Below, piece after piece: positions 8,832-17,409 of a stretch of DNA of 64,000 nt. The position numbers were made by a program, and so were the translations under genes. Source of the stretch: Vulcanimicrobium sp035943995. Its GTDB lineage: Bacteria > Vulcanimicrobiota > Vulcanimicrobiia > Vulcanimicrobiales > Vulcanimicrobiaceae. The notes under the pieces were generated by a model. That model was not told where the DNA came from, did no database searches, and worked only from the letters and a program-made list of their open reading frames with translations. Each line of letters starts with the position of its first letter. The first letter of the stretch is position 1. Location: assembly GCA_035943995.1 (NCBI GenBank), contig DASZBS010000095.1:5301-69300 (forward strand). Direction: 5' to 3'.

Positions 8832-10060
8832 GCGCTCCGGCGACGTCCGGCTTGCCGGTCGCGCTCGTCGACACGCCGGACGCGCTCGCGCGCACCTGCG
8901 AACGCATCGCGCAGGCGCCGCGCGTCGCGCTCGACACCGAGTTCCACACCGAGAAGTCGTACACGCCGCACCTGATGGTGGTGCAATTGCTGTTCGAAGA
9001 CGGCGTCGCGCTGGTCGATCCGCTCGCGCTGCGCGATCTGCGCCCGCTGGTCGACGCGCTCGCCGGCGCGCGCGTGGTGGGGCACGCGCTCTCATCGGAT
9101 CTGCGCATCCTCGCCGACGCGTTCGAGACGCTGCCGCGCGAGGTGTACGACACGCAGGCCGCGGCGGCGTTCGCGGGCTACGGCCTGTCGATCTCGCTGC
9201 TGGACCTCGTGCGCGACCTGTGCGGCGTCACGCTGCGCAAGTCGCAGACGGTCAGCGACTGGAGCACGCGCCCGTTCACGCCCAAGCAGGTGGAGTACCT
9301 CGTCGACGACGTGCGCTACCTCTTCACGCTCGAGGATGTGCTGCGCGAGCGGCTGCGCGCGCGCGGGCGCGAGCCGTGGGCCGACGAGGAGATGCCCGCG
9401 CTCGTCCGGCTGCAGACGTACCGCAACGATCCCAAGCGGTTATATTTGCGCGTCTCGGGCAACGCGCGCATGAACCGCCGCGAGCTCGGCATCCTCAACG
9501 AGCTCGCGGCGCTGCGTGACCGCTATGCGCGCGAGCGCAACATCCCGCTCAAGTACGTGCTGCCCGACGACGTGATGGTGGGCCTCGTGTCGCTGCGGCC
9601 GAGGTCCGTCGACGAGCTGTCGCAGTTGCGCCGCATCGACGCGGGCACGCGGCGTAATCTCGGCGAGCGCATCATCGAAGCGGTCAAGCGCGGCGAGGCG
9701 ATCCCCGACGACGAGCTGCCGCCGCGCGCACCCAAGCCGCTGGGTCCGCAGCGCGAAGCGCTCGTGTCGACGATGGCGGTGCTCGTCGGCGCGCTGGCCG
9801 CGGACAACGACGTGCCGACCACGCTGCTGCTCCCGCGCGCCGCGCTCGAGCGGATCGCGCGCGAGGCGCCGCAATCACCCGACGGACTGGGCGACGTGGT
9901 GAACCTGACGTCGTGGCGGCGCCAGCTCGTGGTCGACCCGCTGTGGGAGCTGCTGTCGGGCGAGTCGGTGCTGCGCGTGCGCGGCTACCGCAACGCCGAC
10001 CCGCGCACGGTGTTCGAGCGGGCTAGCGCACTGGTGGACGAACCGCTGCCGTCAGCGTGA
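8828..10060 (+). CDS. rnd: Ribonuclease D (DEDD 3'-5' exonuclease with HRDC-like domain)
   Basis: A 410-residue protein with the DnaQ-like exonuclease motifs: ALDTEFHTE (ExoI, Asp and Glu near residues 36-38), GHALSSDLRIL (ExoII, Asp) and YLVDDVRYL (ExoIII, Y-x-x-x-D). They are followed by a helical HRDC-like region (ELGILNELAALRDRYARER...PDDVMVGL) and a C-terminal helical tail. RNase D trims tRNA and other RNA 3' ends in the cytoplasm. The GTG start overlaps the upstream stop. The gene overlaps the convergent secreted-protein gene by nine bases at its 3' end. Confidence 0.9.
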   Translation: MSAPATSGLPVALVDTPDALARTCERIAQAPRVALDTEFHTEKSYTPHLMVVQLLFEDGVALVDPLALRDLRPLVDALAGARVVGHALSSDLRILADAFETLPREVYDTQAAAAFAGYGLSISLLDLVRDLCGVTLRKSQTVSDWSTRPFTPKQVEYLVDDVRYLFTLEDVLRERLRARGREPWADEEMPALVRLQTYRNDPKRLYLRVSGNARMNRRELGILNELAALRDRYARERNIPLKYVLPDDVMVGLVSLRPRSVDELSQLRRIDAGTRRNLGERIIEAVKRGEAIPDDELPPRAPKPLGPQREALVSTMAVLVGALAADNDVPTTLLLPRAALERIAREAPQSPDGLGDVVNLTSWRRQLVVDPLWELLSGESVLRVRGYRNADPRTVFERASALVDEPLPSA

Positions 10061-11500
10061 CGCGGCCGGCGCGATGCCGCTGGGGCCGCTGCCGCCGTCC
10101 TCGACGAACGACACCTGGCCGTTCGTCAGATCGACCGGCAGGACTTTGACGACGGTGTTCGCCGGCGTCCCCGGCGGATCGCACGCGAGCGTGTAGTCGA
10201 CGCGCACGGCCGGGATCGCGCCCGCCTCACGCGCCACGCTGTTGACGTTGTTCACGCGAATGTCGCAGTGCTGGTTCGGCTTGTGCTGAATCGCGACGAG
10301 CAGCATCTTCTTGGCGAAGTAGTCCGCGCCGAACGGCTCTTTGTTTGCGCTGAAGTCGAACATTGCGTGCAGGTCTTTCCAGTTGCGCACGGCCGCGAAG
10401 ATCACGTAGTCGCCCGCGGGGTCGCGCCGGAGCTCCTGTCCTTTCGCGGCCGACGCCCAACCGGACGCTCCGCGAACTTCTTCGTCGGCGAACACTTCGT
10501 TGTGGAGGTTGTTGCCGGGCGTGTCCCACGTGTAGCCGGCGGCGATCGGGTACGGCCAATCCATCGTCGGGAGCGGCGCGCCGGCGGCGAGCGCGTCCTG
10601 CCGCGCGTACACCGGCGCGAGCCGGTTGCGGTTGATGTCGAGCAGCGCGCGGCAGTTCGCCGCCGCGTTGTCGGGGACCGACGCCGGCCACGCTCCGCAC
10701 GTCACGAGCTCGTCGTTGGGCACCTTGAACGGGTCCGCCGGATTGGCGATGTCGCTGTCGCGCGCGAACGGAACGTTGAGATCACGGTCGGCGACCGTCT
10801 TGTACGACCGCAGAAACGCGTCGTTGACGAGCCGCATCTGCGGGAACTTCGTGCAGTTCTGGTTCGCCGCGAGCCCGGCCGCCGTGCGGCGGTACGCGGT
10901 TTCGAAGCTCGCGGTGTCCTTTCCGCGCAGCGCGTCGCCGGCGTCTTTGGCGGCTTGCAGCGCGACCTGGCACGGATCGGACGGATCGGCTTTGGCGACG
11001 CGCTGCGCGCTGTCGTTGTCCGCGATCTGCGTCGTGCAATTCGCCCGGACGTCCCGCGGAAGCTTCGACCACGCGGCGCACTGGCGCAGCAGCGGCTTCG
11101 CCAGCGCGAACGACGTCGCCGCGCTCGGCCGGCCGAGCACCTGCTCCGCCTCGCCGCGCAGCGACAACAAGAACGCCTTGTTGACCAGATACATCTGGCC
11201 GCGGACGTCGTTTTGCTCGCGCGACCGGTTCGCGATCGACCCGCAGGCGTGCTCGTTCCAGTCGAGGCCCGCCGCGACTTCGTCGAGCGTCTTGAGCGCG
11301 TCGGCCGGCGAGGGGTTCTGCGTCTGGAGCCGGCGCGAGGCTTCCTGTTCGTCGACCAGCGCACGGTGGCACGGCGAGTGCAGCCGGGTAATCGCCTGAT
11401 CGTCGGCCGCGCCGGCGGGCGTCGCACCCGCCGCTCCGGTGACGAGCAGCAGGGCGGAAGCGAGCATTGCCCGGACGGGACGTCGTGTGCGGTCGGTCAC
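10052..11500 (-). CDS. Secreted Cys-repeat protein of unknown function
   Basis: About 482 residues with a signal peptide (RPVRAMLASALLLV...AGA). The first half holds two repeats of the form AGLxxNxxC-...-LVNxAFLxS, namely AAGLDWNEHACGS with LVNKAFLLS and AAGLAANQNCTKF with LVNDAFLRS. A third copy is in the adjacent gene at 11537-12043. The second half is beta-rich and includes SVAREAGAIPAVRVDYTLAC. I chose the GTG at 11498-11500; ATG 11467 would shorten the n-region. It ends inside the convergent RNase D gene (nine-base overlap). Probably periplasmic or secreted. No named family recognised. Confidence 0.65.
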   Translation of the reverse strand: MTDRTRRPVRAMLASALLLVTGAAGATPAGAADDQAITRLHSPCHRALVDEQEASRRLQTQNPSPADALKTLDEVAAGLDWNEHACGSIANRSREQNDVRGQMYLVNKAFLLSLRGEAEQVLGRPSAATSFALAKPLLRQCAAWSKLPRDVRANCTTQIADNDSAQRVAKADPSDPCQVALQAAKDAGDALRGKDTASFETAYRRTAAGLAANQNCTKFPQMRLVNDAFLRSYKTVADRDLNVPFARDSDIANPADPFKVPNDELVTCGAWPASVPDNAAANCRALLDINRNRLAPVYARQDALAAGAPLPTMDWPYPIAAGYTWDTPGNNLHNEVFADEEVRGASGWASAAKGQELRRDPAGDYVIFAAVRNWKDLHAMFDFSANKEPFGADYFAKKMLLVAIQHKPNQHCDIRVNNVNSVAREAGAIPAVRVDYTLACDPPGTPANTVVKVLPVDLTNGQVSFVEDGGSGPSGIAPAASR

Positions 11501-11536
11501 AGCGGAAGGCTTACTCCGTCGACCGGCCACGTTCCC

Positions 11537-12043
11537 TCAGCCGGGCGGTCTCGGCGAGGGTGACGCGGGCCGCGGCGACGCGGATGGGCCCGGCGCGGGC
11601 GATGCGGCCGAGGCTGCCTCGAAGCTGTGGTTGTACTGCAACTGGGTCCGGCAGTCGTCGGCGGTCTTCGTGCGGGCGAGCCCCGGCGTGGTGGTGCACT
11701 GTGCGAGCAGCTCGTTCGCGCGAGCGAGGTCGCGGCGCCAGTCGCCGACGTTGAGATCGTGCGCGGCGGCGGCGCGCATGGACAGCAGATACGCTTCGAA
11801 GACGAGGTGCTGCTGGGGGTTGGCGCACGACTGGTTGAGAGTGAGGCCGGCCACGGCTGAGTCGTATGCCGCCTGGCGCGTCACGGCGTTGCTGGACGCG
11901 GTGCGCTCGTACCGCAACGTCTCGGCGCACGCGTCGCGGGCCGGCGGCTCGGCCTTGACGGGCCGGCCGGCGGCAACCAGGGCGCCGGCGCAGGCGACGG
12001 CGGCTAAGAGGGCGAGCGCTGACGCGCGTGCACGAATAGTCAC
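11537..12043 (-). CDS. Secreted Cys-repeat protein, shorter relative of the downstream gene
   Basis: A 168-residue exported protein (signal peptide around LALLAAVACAGALVAAG) with one unit of the repeat seen twice in the 10052-11500 gene: VAGLTLNQSC, VFEAYLLSMRAAAAHDLN, and a later ELLAQC. The C-terminus is a Pro/Ser/Ala-rich tail. The GTG at 12041-12043 has GAGG seven bases upstream. The two genes lie 36 bases apart in the same direction and look like a duplicated-domain pair. Function unknown. Confidence 0.62.
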   Translation of the reverse strand: MTIRARASALALLAAVACAGALVAAGRPVKAEPPARDACAETLRYERTASSNAVTRQAAYDSAVAGLTLNQSCANPQQHLVFEAYLLSMRAAAAHDLNVGDWRRDLARANELLAQCTTTPGLARTKTADDCRTQLQYNHSFEAASAASPAPGPSASPRPASPSPRPPG

Positions 12044-12098
12044 CCTCGCCTCGTTCCCGCGCGCGCCGCGAACTCTCACGAAGCAAGCCAAAGCCTAC

Positions 12099-12662
12099 TC
12101 AATCGGGGAGCGCGCGGAAGAATCGCGCGACGCGCGCGGCGTCGTACGAGCGGTCCGCCGCGAGCTCGCGCTCGGTCCAGCCGCGGAACGCGTCGAGGTC
12201 GACGTCGGCGGCGCGGCCGCGCGCGACGGCCAGCGCGACTTCGAGCGCGGAGCGGTCGCCCCACGCCCAGTAGTGCAGGAAGCGGTCGCGCACCACGTCG
12301 GTCGGCGCGAGCACGTGCAGCAGCGCGTCGTCGCGGTGATCGGTGCGCCACGCCGTGACGCGCTCGCGCCCGATCGAGAGCGGCCCGATCGGGAACTCGA
12401 TCGTGTACGGCAGCTCGGGATGGCGGTAGAAATCCTCCGCCGCGCGCGCGTAGCCGATCGACTCGAGCGCGCGGTCGACGACGACCCGCGCGCGGCCGAC
12501 GTGCAGCACGAAGTCGACGTCGAGCGACTGATAGCGCTCGGGCACGTAGTACGCCGCCGCGCTGCCGCCGCACAGGACCGCGGTCTCGCCGGCACGGTCG
12601 AGTGCGCTGCACACCGCGAACGCGACGTCGCTCAGCGCCGCGTGCGCGGCTAGCCGCGCCAC
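12099..12662 (-). CDS. Nucleotidyltransferase-fold protein (AbiEii/DUF6036-like)
   Basis: A 187-residue protein with the minimal nucleotidyltransferase motif CGGSAAAYYV followed by SLDVDFVL (G-G-S ... D-x-D), and conserved downstream helices. It begins (GTG 12660-12662) 13 bases after the stop of a winged-helix gene, so the two form a two-gene unit. Pairs of a winged-helix regulator with a nucleotidyltransferase are found in AbiE-type and related toxin-antitoxin modules. Here the roles are inferred only from fold and arrangement. Confidence 0.7.
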   Translation of the reverse strand: MARLAAHAALSDVAFAVCSALDRAGETAVLCGGSAAAYYVPERYQSLDVDFVLHVGRARVVVDRALESIGYARAAEDFYRHPELPYTIEFPIGPLSIGRERVTAWRTDHRDDALLHVLAPTDVVRDRFLHYWAWGDRSALEVALAVARGRAADVDLDAFRGWTERELAADRSYDAARVARFFRALPD

Positions 12663-12675
12663 TGCTCGGCCGGCA

Positions 12676-13017
12676 TCAAAGCGGTTTGCCGATGCGGCGC
12701 GGGCGCTCGCGCCGCGTCGCCGCGCGCTCGCGCACCTCGGGGTAGGCGTCGACGAGGCGTTCGAGCAGCGCGCGCAGCTCGACGGCGCCGTACCAGCGCC
12801 GGTTCAGCACGGCGACCCGCGCGCGCCCGATCTCGCGCGACACGACCACGCCCGTTCGCTCCAGCGCGATGACCGCGCGGTGCACCGCCGTGGGGCTCGC
12901 GTCGATCTGGCGCGCCAGCTCGCGCAGGTGGAGACCGTTCTCGCTCAGGGCCAGGCGAGCCAGGATGCGGTCCCGCAAGACCGAGCCGAACAGCGCCGGG
13001 CGGAGATCGTCGCGCAC
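12676..13017 (-). CDS. Winged-helix transcriptional regulator (ArsR/MarR-like)
   Basis: A 113-residue protein. The core matches a winged helix-turn-helix: LFGSVLRDRILARLAL, then LHLRELARQIDASPTAVHRAV (recognition helix region) and a short wing (VVSREIGRARVAVLN). The GTG at 13015-13017 is the most plausible start. The upstream 19 bases include a perfect inverted repeat (13026-13044), consistent with autoregulation. It is the first gene of the pair with the nucleotidyltransferase, and it is divergent from acnA, whose start is about 100 bases away. Confidence 0.75.
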   Translation of the reverse strand: MRDDLRPALFGSVLRDRILARLALSENGLHLRELARQIDASPTAVHRAVIALERTGVVVSREIGRARVAVLNRRWYGAVELRALLERLVDAYPEVRERAATRRERPRRIGKPL

Positions 13018-13025
13018 CTCGTGAT

Positions 13026-13044
13026 TGTCCCGAAAAGCGGGACA
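13026..13044. promoter_or_regulatory. Palindromic operator upstream of the winged-helix gene
   Basis: TGTCCCG and CGGGACA form perfect 7-bp arms around a 5-base AAAAG spacer. The site ends nine bases before the regulator's GTG, the classic position for an autorepressor. It also lies between the divergent regulator and acnA promoters. Confidence 0.65.
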
Positions 13045-13113
13045 TGTGTCAACGAACTGCGTACAGCGGGCGGGAGCACCCTCCCGGCGCTCCGCCGAAC
13101 GCAGTCCGGTGCC

Positions 13114-15855
13114 ATGAGCCATCCGAACAGCTTCTCCGCACGCGACACGCTGCGCGTCCGTCCTTCGACAAGCTCAGGACGCGACTACACGTACTTCCGG
13201 CTGGCCGCGCTGGGGGACCGGTACGACCTCGCGACGATGCCGTACTCGCTCAAGATCCTGCTCGAGAATTTGATTCGCAACGAAGATGGGCGCTCGGTGA
13301 CGGAAGACGACGTCGCGGCGCTCGCGTCGTGGCAACCCGGCGCGCCGTCGGCCAAAGAGATCGCGTACCGCCCGGCGCGCGTGCTGCTGCAAGACTTCAC
13401 CGGCGTGCCGTGCGTCGTCGACCTCGCCGCGATGCGCGACGCGATCGCGGAGTTCGGCGGCGATCCGAAGCGCATCAACCCGCTGCAGCCGGTCGAGCTC
13501 GTGATCGACCACTCCGTGCAGGTCGACGCGTGGGCGTCGCCCGACGCGTTCGAGAAGAACGCGCAGCTCGAGTTCGAGCGCAACGGCGAGCGCTATGCCT
13601 TTTTGAAATGGGGGCAGTCGTCGCTCGACGGTTTCCGCGCGGTGCCGCCCGACACCGGGATCGTGCACCAGGTCAACATCGAATATCTCGCGCGGGTGAT
13701 CTTCGGCGCGGGTGGTGCAGGCGAGGCGCATCCCGGCGGCACGACGGTCGCGTATCCGGACACGGTGGTCGGCACCGACTCGCACACCACGATGGCGAAC
13801 GGCTTGGGCGTGCTGGCGTGGGGTGTCGGCGGGATCGAAGCGGAAGCAGCGATGCTCGGCCAACCGGTGACGATGCTGATCCCCGACGTGATCGGTTTCA
13901 AGCTGACCGGAAAGCTGCGTGAAGGCGTCACGGCGACCGACCTCGCCTTGCAGATTACACAGATGCTGCGCAAGAAAGGCGTCGTCGGCAAGTTCGTGGA
14001 GTTCTACGGCGCCGGTTTGTCGTCGCTCCCGGTCGCCGACCGCACCGTGATCGGCAACATGTCGCCCGAGTACGGTTCGACCGTCGCGATCTTCCCGATC
14101 GATGCGCTCACGCTGGATTATCTGCGCCTGACGGGTCGCGCGCAGGAGCAGATCGATCTCGTCGAGGCGTACGCCAAGGCGCAGGGGATGTTCCGCACCG
14201 ACGACTCGCCGGAACCGCGCTTCTCGGACACGCTCGCGCTCGACTTGAGCGACGTCGTGCCGAACCTCGCCGGCCCGCGCCGGCCGCAGGACCGCGTGCC
14301 GCTCACCGACGTGAAAGCGACGTTCAACGTCGCGCTGGAAGAATGGCAGAACGCGCGCGGAAGCGGGAACGGCAAGCAGGTCGACCGCTTCGCGGACGAA
14401 GGCGGCGGCACGGCGGTCGCCGCGCAGCCCCGCACGGAGGTGTCGGACGGCGCGGTCGTCATCGCGGCGATCACGTCGTGCACGAATACGTCGAACCCCG
14501 CGCTACTGATCGGCGCGGGGCTGCTCGCGAAGAAAGCCGTCGAAAAAGGCCTCAAGCCCGCACCGTGGGTGAAGACGTCGCTCGCGCCCGGCTCGAAAGT
14601 CGTCACCGACTACCTGCTCAAGGCGGACTTGACGCAGTATCTCGATGCGCTCGGCTTCAACCTGGTCGGCTACGGCTGCACGACGTGCATCGGCAACAGC
14701 GGCCCGCTGGGCGAAGACGTCGCGCACGCGGTCGCCGAGCACGATCTCATCGTCGCCGCGGTGCTGTCGGGCAACCGCAACTTCGAAGGCCGCATCCACC
14801 CGCAGGTCCGCGCGAACTACCTCGCGTCGCCGCCGCTCGTCGTCGCGTACGCGCTCGCCGGGCGCATGGACGTCGACCTCACCACCGAACCGCTCGGCCG
14901 CACCGCGACCGGCGAAGACGTGTACTTGAAAGACCTCTGGCCGACGAGCGCGGAGATCGATGCGGCGCTCGCGGCGGCGGTGTCGGACCAGTTGTTCCGG
15001 CGACGCTACGCCGACGTGTTCGCGGGCGACGAGCGCTGGTCGTCGATGAACGTGCCGGCCGGCGAGCGGTACGCGTGGGACGAGAAATCCGAGTACGTGA
15101 AGCGCCCGCCCTATTTCGACGGCATGCCCAAACAGCCGGCGGCGGTGCAGGACATCACGGGCGCGCGTGTGCTCGTGATGGTCGGAGACTCGGTGACGAC
15201 CGACCACATCTCGCCCGCCGGCAATATCTCGAAAACGTCGCCCGCCGCGAAGTATTTGATCTCCAAGGGCGTGGAACCGGCGGACTTCAACTCGTACGGT
15301 GCGCGGCGCGGAAATCACGAGGTGATGGTGCGCGGCACGTTCGCGAACATCCGGCTGCGCAATCTGCTGGTACCGGGCGTCGAAGGCGGCGTGACGCGCT
15401 ATCTGCCGACCAACGAGCAGACGTCGATCTTCGACGCTTCCGAACAATACCGCGCCGACGGCACGCCGCTGATCGTGCTCGCGGGCAAGGAGTACGGCAG
15501 CGGCTCTTCGCGCGACTGGGCGGCGAAGGGTCCGTACCTGCTCGGCATCAAGGCCGCCATCGCGGAGTCGTTCGAACGCATCCACCGCTCGAACCTGATC
15601 GGCATGGGAATCTTGCCGCTACAGTACCGCAGCGGCGAGACGCGCGCGTCGCTGGGCCTCACCGGCGAGGAGACCTTCGCGATCGAAGGCGTCGCAGCGA
15701 AGCTGGAACCCGGCATGACGGTAAACGTCACCGCAACGGACGCGAGCGGCGCGAAAAAACAGTTCGGCGCGCTGCTGCGGATCGACACGCCGGACGAAGC
15801 GGACTACTACCGCCACGGCGGCATCTTGCAGTACGTGCTGCGGTCGTTAGCATAG
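13114..15855 (+). CDS. acnA: Aconitate hydratase (AcnA-type)
   Basis: A 913-residue TCA-cycle enzyme that isomerises citrate and isocitrate. It has the three [4Fe-4S] Cys ligands: one in ITSCTNTSNPALL, two in YGCTTCIGNSGPL. Other family signatures are GTDSHTTMANGLGVLAWGVGG, the swivel-domain SYGARRGNHEVMVRGTF and the GSGSSRDWAAKG active-site loop. The length is normal for AcnA/IRP1 type. Unusually, the N-terminal strand that normally runs straight into YTYFRL is interrupted by an RPSTSSG-like segment encoded by a palindromic repeat (13159-13181). The stop is four bases from the convergent retropepsin-like gene. Confidence 0.96.
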   Translation: MSHPNSFSARDTLRVRPSTSSGRDYTYFRLAALGDRYDLATMPYSLKILLENLIRNEDGRSVTEDDVAALASWQPGAPSAKEIAYRPARVLLQDFTGVPCVVDLAAMRDAIAEFGGDPKRINPLQPVELVIDHSVQVDAWASPDAFEKNAQLEFERNGERYAFLKWGQSSLDGFRAVPPDTGIVHQVNIEYLARVIFGAGGAGEAHPGGTTVAYPDTVVGTDSHTTMANGLGVLAWGVGGIEAEAAMLGQPVTMLIPDVIGFKLTGKLREGVTATDLALQITQMLRKKGVVGKFVEFYGAGLSSLPVADRTVIGNMSPEYGSTVAIFPIDALTLDYLRLTGRAQEQIDLVEAYAKAQGMFRTDDSPEPRFSDTLALDLSDVVPNLAGPRRPQDRVPLTDVKATFNVALEEWQNARGSGNGKQVDRFADEGGGTAVAAQPRTEVSDGAVVIAAITSCTNTSNPALLIGAGLLAKKAVEKGLKPAPWVKTSLAPGSKVVTDYLLKADLTQYLDALGFNLVGYGCTTCIGNSGPLGEDVAHAVAEHDLIVAAVLSGNRNFEGRIHPQVRANYLASPPLVVAYALAGRMDVDLTTEPLGRTATGEDVYLKDLWPTSAEIDAALAAAVSDQLFRRRYADVFAGDERWSSMNVPAGERYAWDEKSEYVKRPPYFDGMPKQPAAVQDITGARVLVMVGDSVTTDHISPAGNISKTSPAAKYLISKGVEPADFNSYGARRGNHEVMVRGTFANIRLRNLLVPGVEGGVTRYLPTNEQTSIFDASEQYRADGTPLIVLAGKEYGSGSSRDWAAKGPYLLGIKAAIAESFERIHRSNLIGMGILPLQYRSGETRASLGLTGEETFAIEGVAAKLEPGMTVNVTATDASGAKKQFGALLRIDTPDEADYYRHGGILQYVLRSLA
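13159..13181. repeat. Palindromic repeat inserted in frame in acnA
   Basis: A 23-bp imperfect palindrome whose ends are CGTCCT and AGGACG around TCGACAAGCTC. This matches from memory the very widespread bacterial repeat whose translation reads RPSTSSG in one frame. Here it adds several residues between TLRV and DYTYFRL without breaking the aconitase frame. I noticed only this copy in the window. Confidence 0.65.
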
Positions 15856-15859
15856 CCGG

Positions 15860-17347
15860 TTACCGCAGCAGCCACATCCGGTTGCTGCGGTAGTCGAAGA
15901 CCGGCTCGAAGCGGCTGAGGATCTGGATCCCGACGTTGCCCAGCTCGGTCGGATCGTTGGCGGCGCCCTTGTCCATGATGCTGAGCTCCAGCGGGACGTC
16001 GTGGACGACGACCGAACCGAGCCGAACCGTGCCCGCTCGCGCTCGTAAGCCGGCGGCGATGCCGGCGACCGCGCCGCTGACGAGCACTTCGTTCGCCTTG
16101 TAGCGTGCGACGAGCCGGTGCGCTTTGACGAACGGCGCCAAGACGAGGAGCGCGTTCGCATCGCCGGTGTCCAGGCCGAGCGCGCCGCGCATGCCGTCGA
16201 GCGCGCCGTCGATCTCCGGTTCGCAGCCCGACAGGCGCATCGGGATCGGCGCGTCGCGGATGCCGAACGCGCGCACGTCGCGGCTGAGCACGATGCGCCC
16301 GCCGTGAAAGTCGAAGCGTACGGCAAAACGCTGCATGATCTCGCAGCCGACCGTGCCGTCGATGCCGTCGTTGTCGCCCGGGATCACCGAGAACGGCTGA
16401 TCGCGCAGCACGGCGTTGCCGATCTGCATGCGCTTGGCGGTCGTGTACCGGCGCGACACGACGCCCGGACCGAATCCGCCGGCTTTGCCGTCACCGACCA
16501 CGTGCAAATGAAGCCGGCGGGCGACCTCCGGCGTCACGTCGTTCGATGCGCCGGTATCGAACAAGACGCGGATGACGGGGCCGTCGTCGATGCGGATCGG
16601 GACGATCGGATGGCCGCGCAGCATCGCCATCGGGATCGATGTCGTGCCGTCGAGAACCGCGTCGTCCGGCGGCGGCGGCGGATCGAATGCGCCGGCCGGT
16701 ACGCTTGCGACCGGCTCGACGCTGCGCACGCGTTCGCGCGCCACGCCGAAACGCGTCGTCGTTTCCTGGTAGAACGGAACGACCACGTCGTGCATGCGCC
16801 GGTAATCCGCGTAGCTCGCGTGCGTCGCCTCGCCGCCAGAATCGTCCTCGATCCCGCTCACCAAGCCCGTGTGCCGGTCGAGCGTCACGTCGATCGGCGC
16901 CGACAACGCCGCGTATCGCAGCCGCACGACGACGTCGCCGCGTTTGCCGCGCATGAGGCTAACGACGGGCTGCTCCGGTCCGCGGCGCCCCACGAAATGC
17001 GCCCACGCCAGGCTGTCGAGGCGTGATTGCGCGTTGCCCTCGACGATCGCCATCCCGGTCGCGTCGGAGCTCCACGTCCGGTTGCCGTCGAAGCCGTCGC
17101 CGGACGACAGCGGTCCGGCGGAGATCCGCTCCGCGTATCGCCCGGTCGCTAGATCGACGAGGCTCGTCTCGGTACCGCGCACGCCGTCGACCTCGATGTC
17201 CTGCCGCAGCCGCACGTACCGCTGCGCCGCATCGCGCGACCGGATGATGCGCACGTCCGGCGTAACCGAGCCGCCGGGCGGGCGCGTGAACGCGACGGTG
17301 CCGGCGAGCGCGAGCAAAGAGATCACCATGCTGGTTTCGGCCGGCAT
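15860..17347 (-). CDS. Secreted retropepsin-like aspartyl protease family protein
   Basis: A 495-residue exported protein. After a signal peptide (MVISLLALAGTVAF) and a beta-rich N-terminal domain, an aspartyl-protease-like domain has VLFDTGASNDVTPEVA followed by DGIDGTVGCEIMQRF, the D-T-G-A and second-strand motif of retropepsins. A second half-site, GLDTGDANALLVLAPFV, and a final ELGNVGIQILSRFEPVFDYR complete the fold. ATG 17347 is used; ATG 17329 is nearly as good. A clear paralogue is at 24250-25704. The substrate is unknown. Confidence 0.78.
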   Translation of the reverse strand: MPAETSMVISLLALAGTVAFTRPPGGSVTPDVRIIRSRDAAQRYVRLRQDIEVDGVRGTETSLVDLATGRYAERISAGPLSSGDGFDGNRTWSSDATGMAIVEGNAQSRLDSLAWAHFVGRRGPEQPVVSLMRGKRGDVVVRLRYAALSAPIDVTLDRHTGLVSGIEDDSGGEATHASYADYRRMHDVVVPFYQETTTRFGVARERVRSVEPVASVPAGAFDPPPPPDDAVLDGTTSIPMAMLRGHPIVPIRIDDGPVIRVLFDTGASNDVTPEVARRLHLHVVGDGKAGGFGPGVVSRRYTTAKRMQIGNAVLRDQPFSVIPGDNDGIDGTVGCEIMQRFAVRFDFHGGRIVLSRDVRAFGIRDAPIPMRLSGCEPEIDGALDGMRGALGLDTGDANALLVLAPFVKAHRLVARYKANEVLVSGAVAGIAAGLRARAGTVRLGSVVVHDVPLELSIMDKGAANDPTELGNVGIQILSRFEPVFDYRSNRMWLLR

Positions 17348-17409
17348 CTCGGACGCGACCTCCGCGCCGGCCGCAAGCAGTATTCCGCACGGGACTCGCG
17401 TACGAGGCC

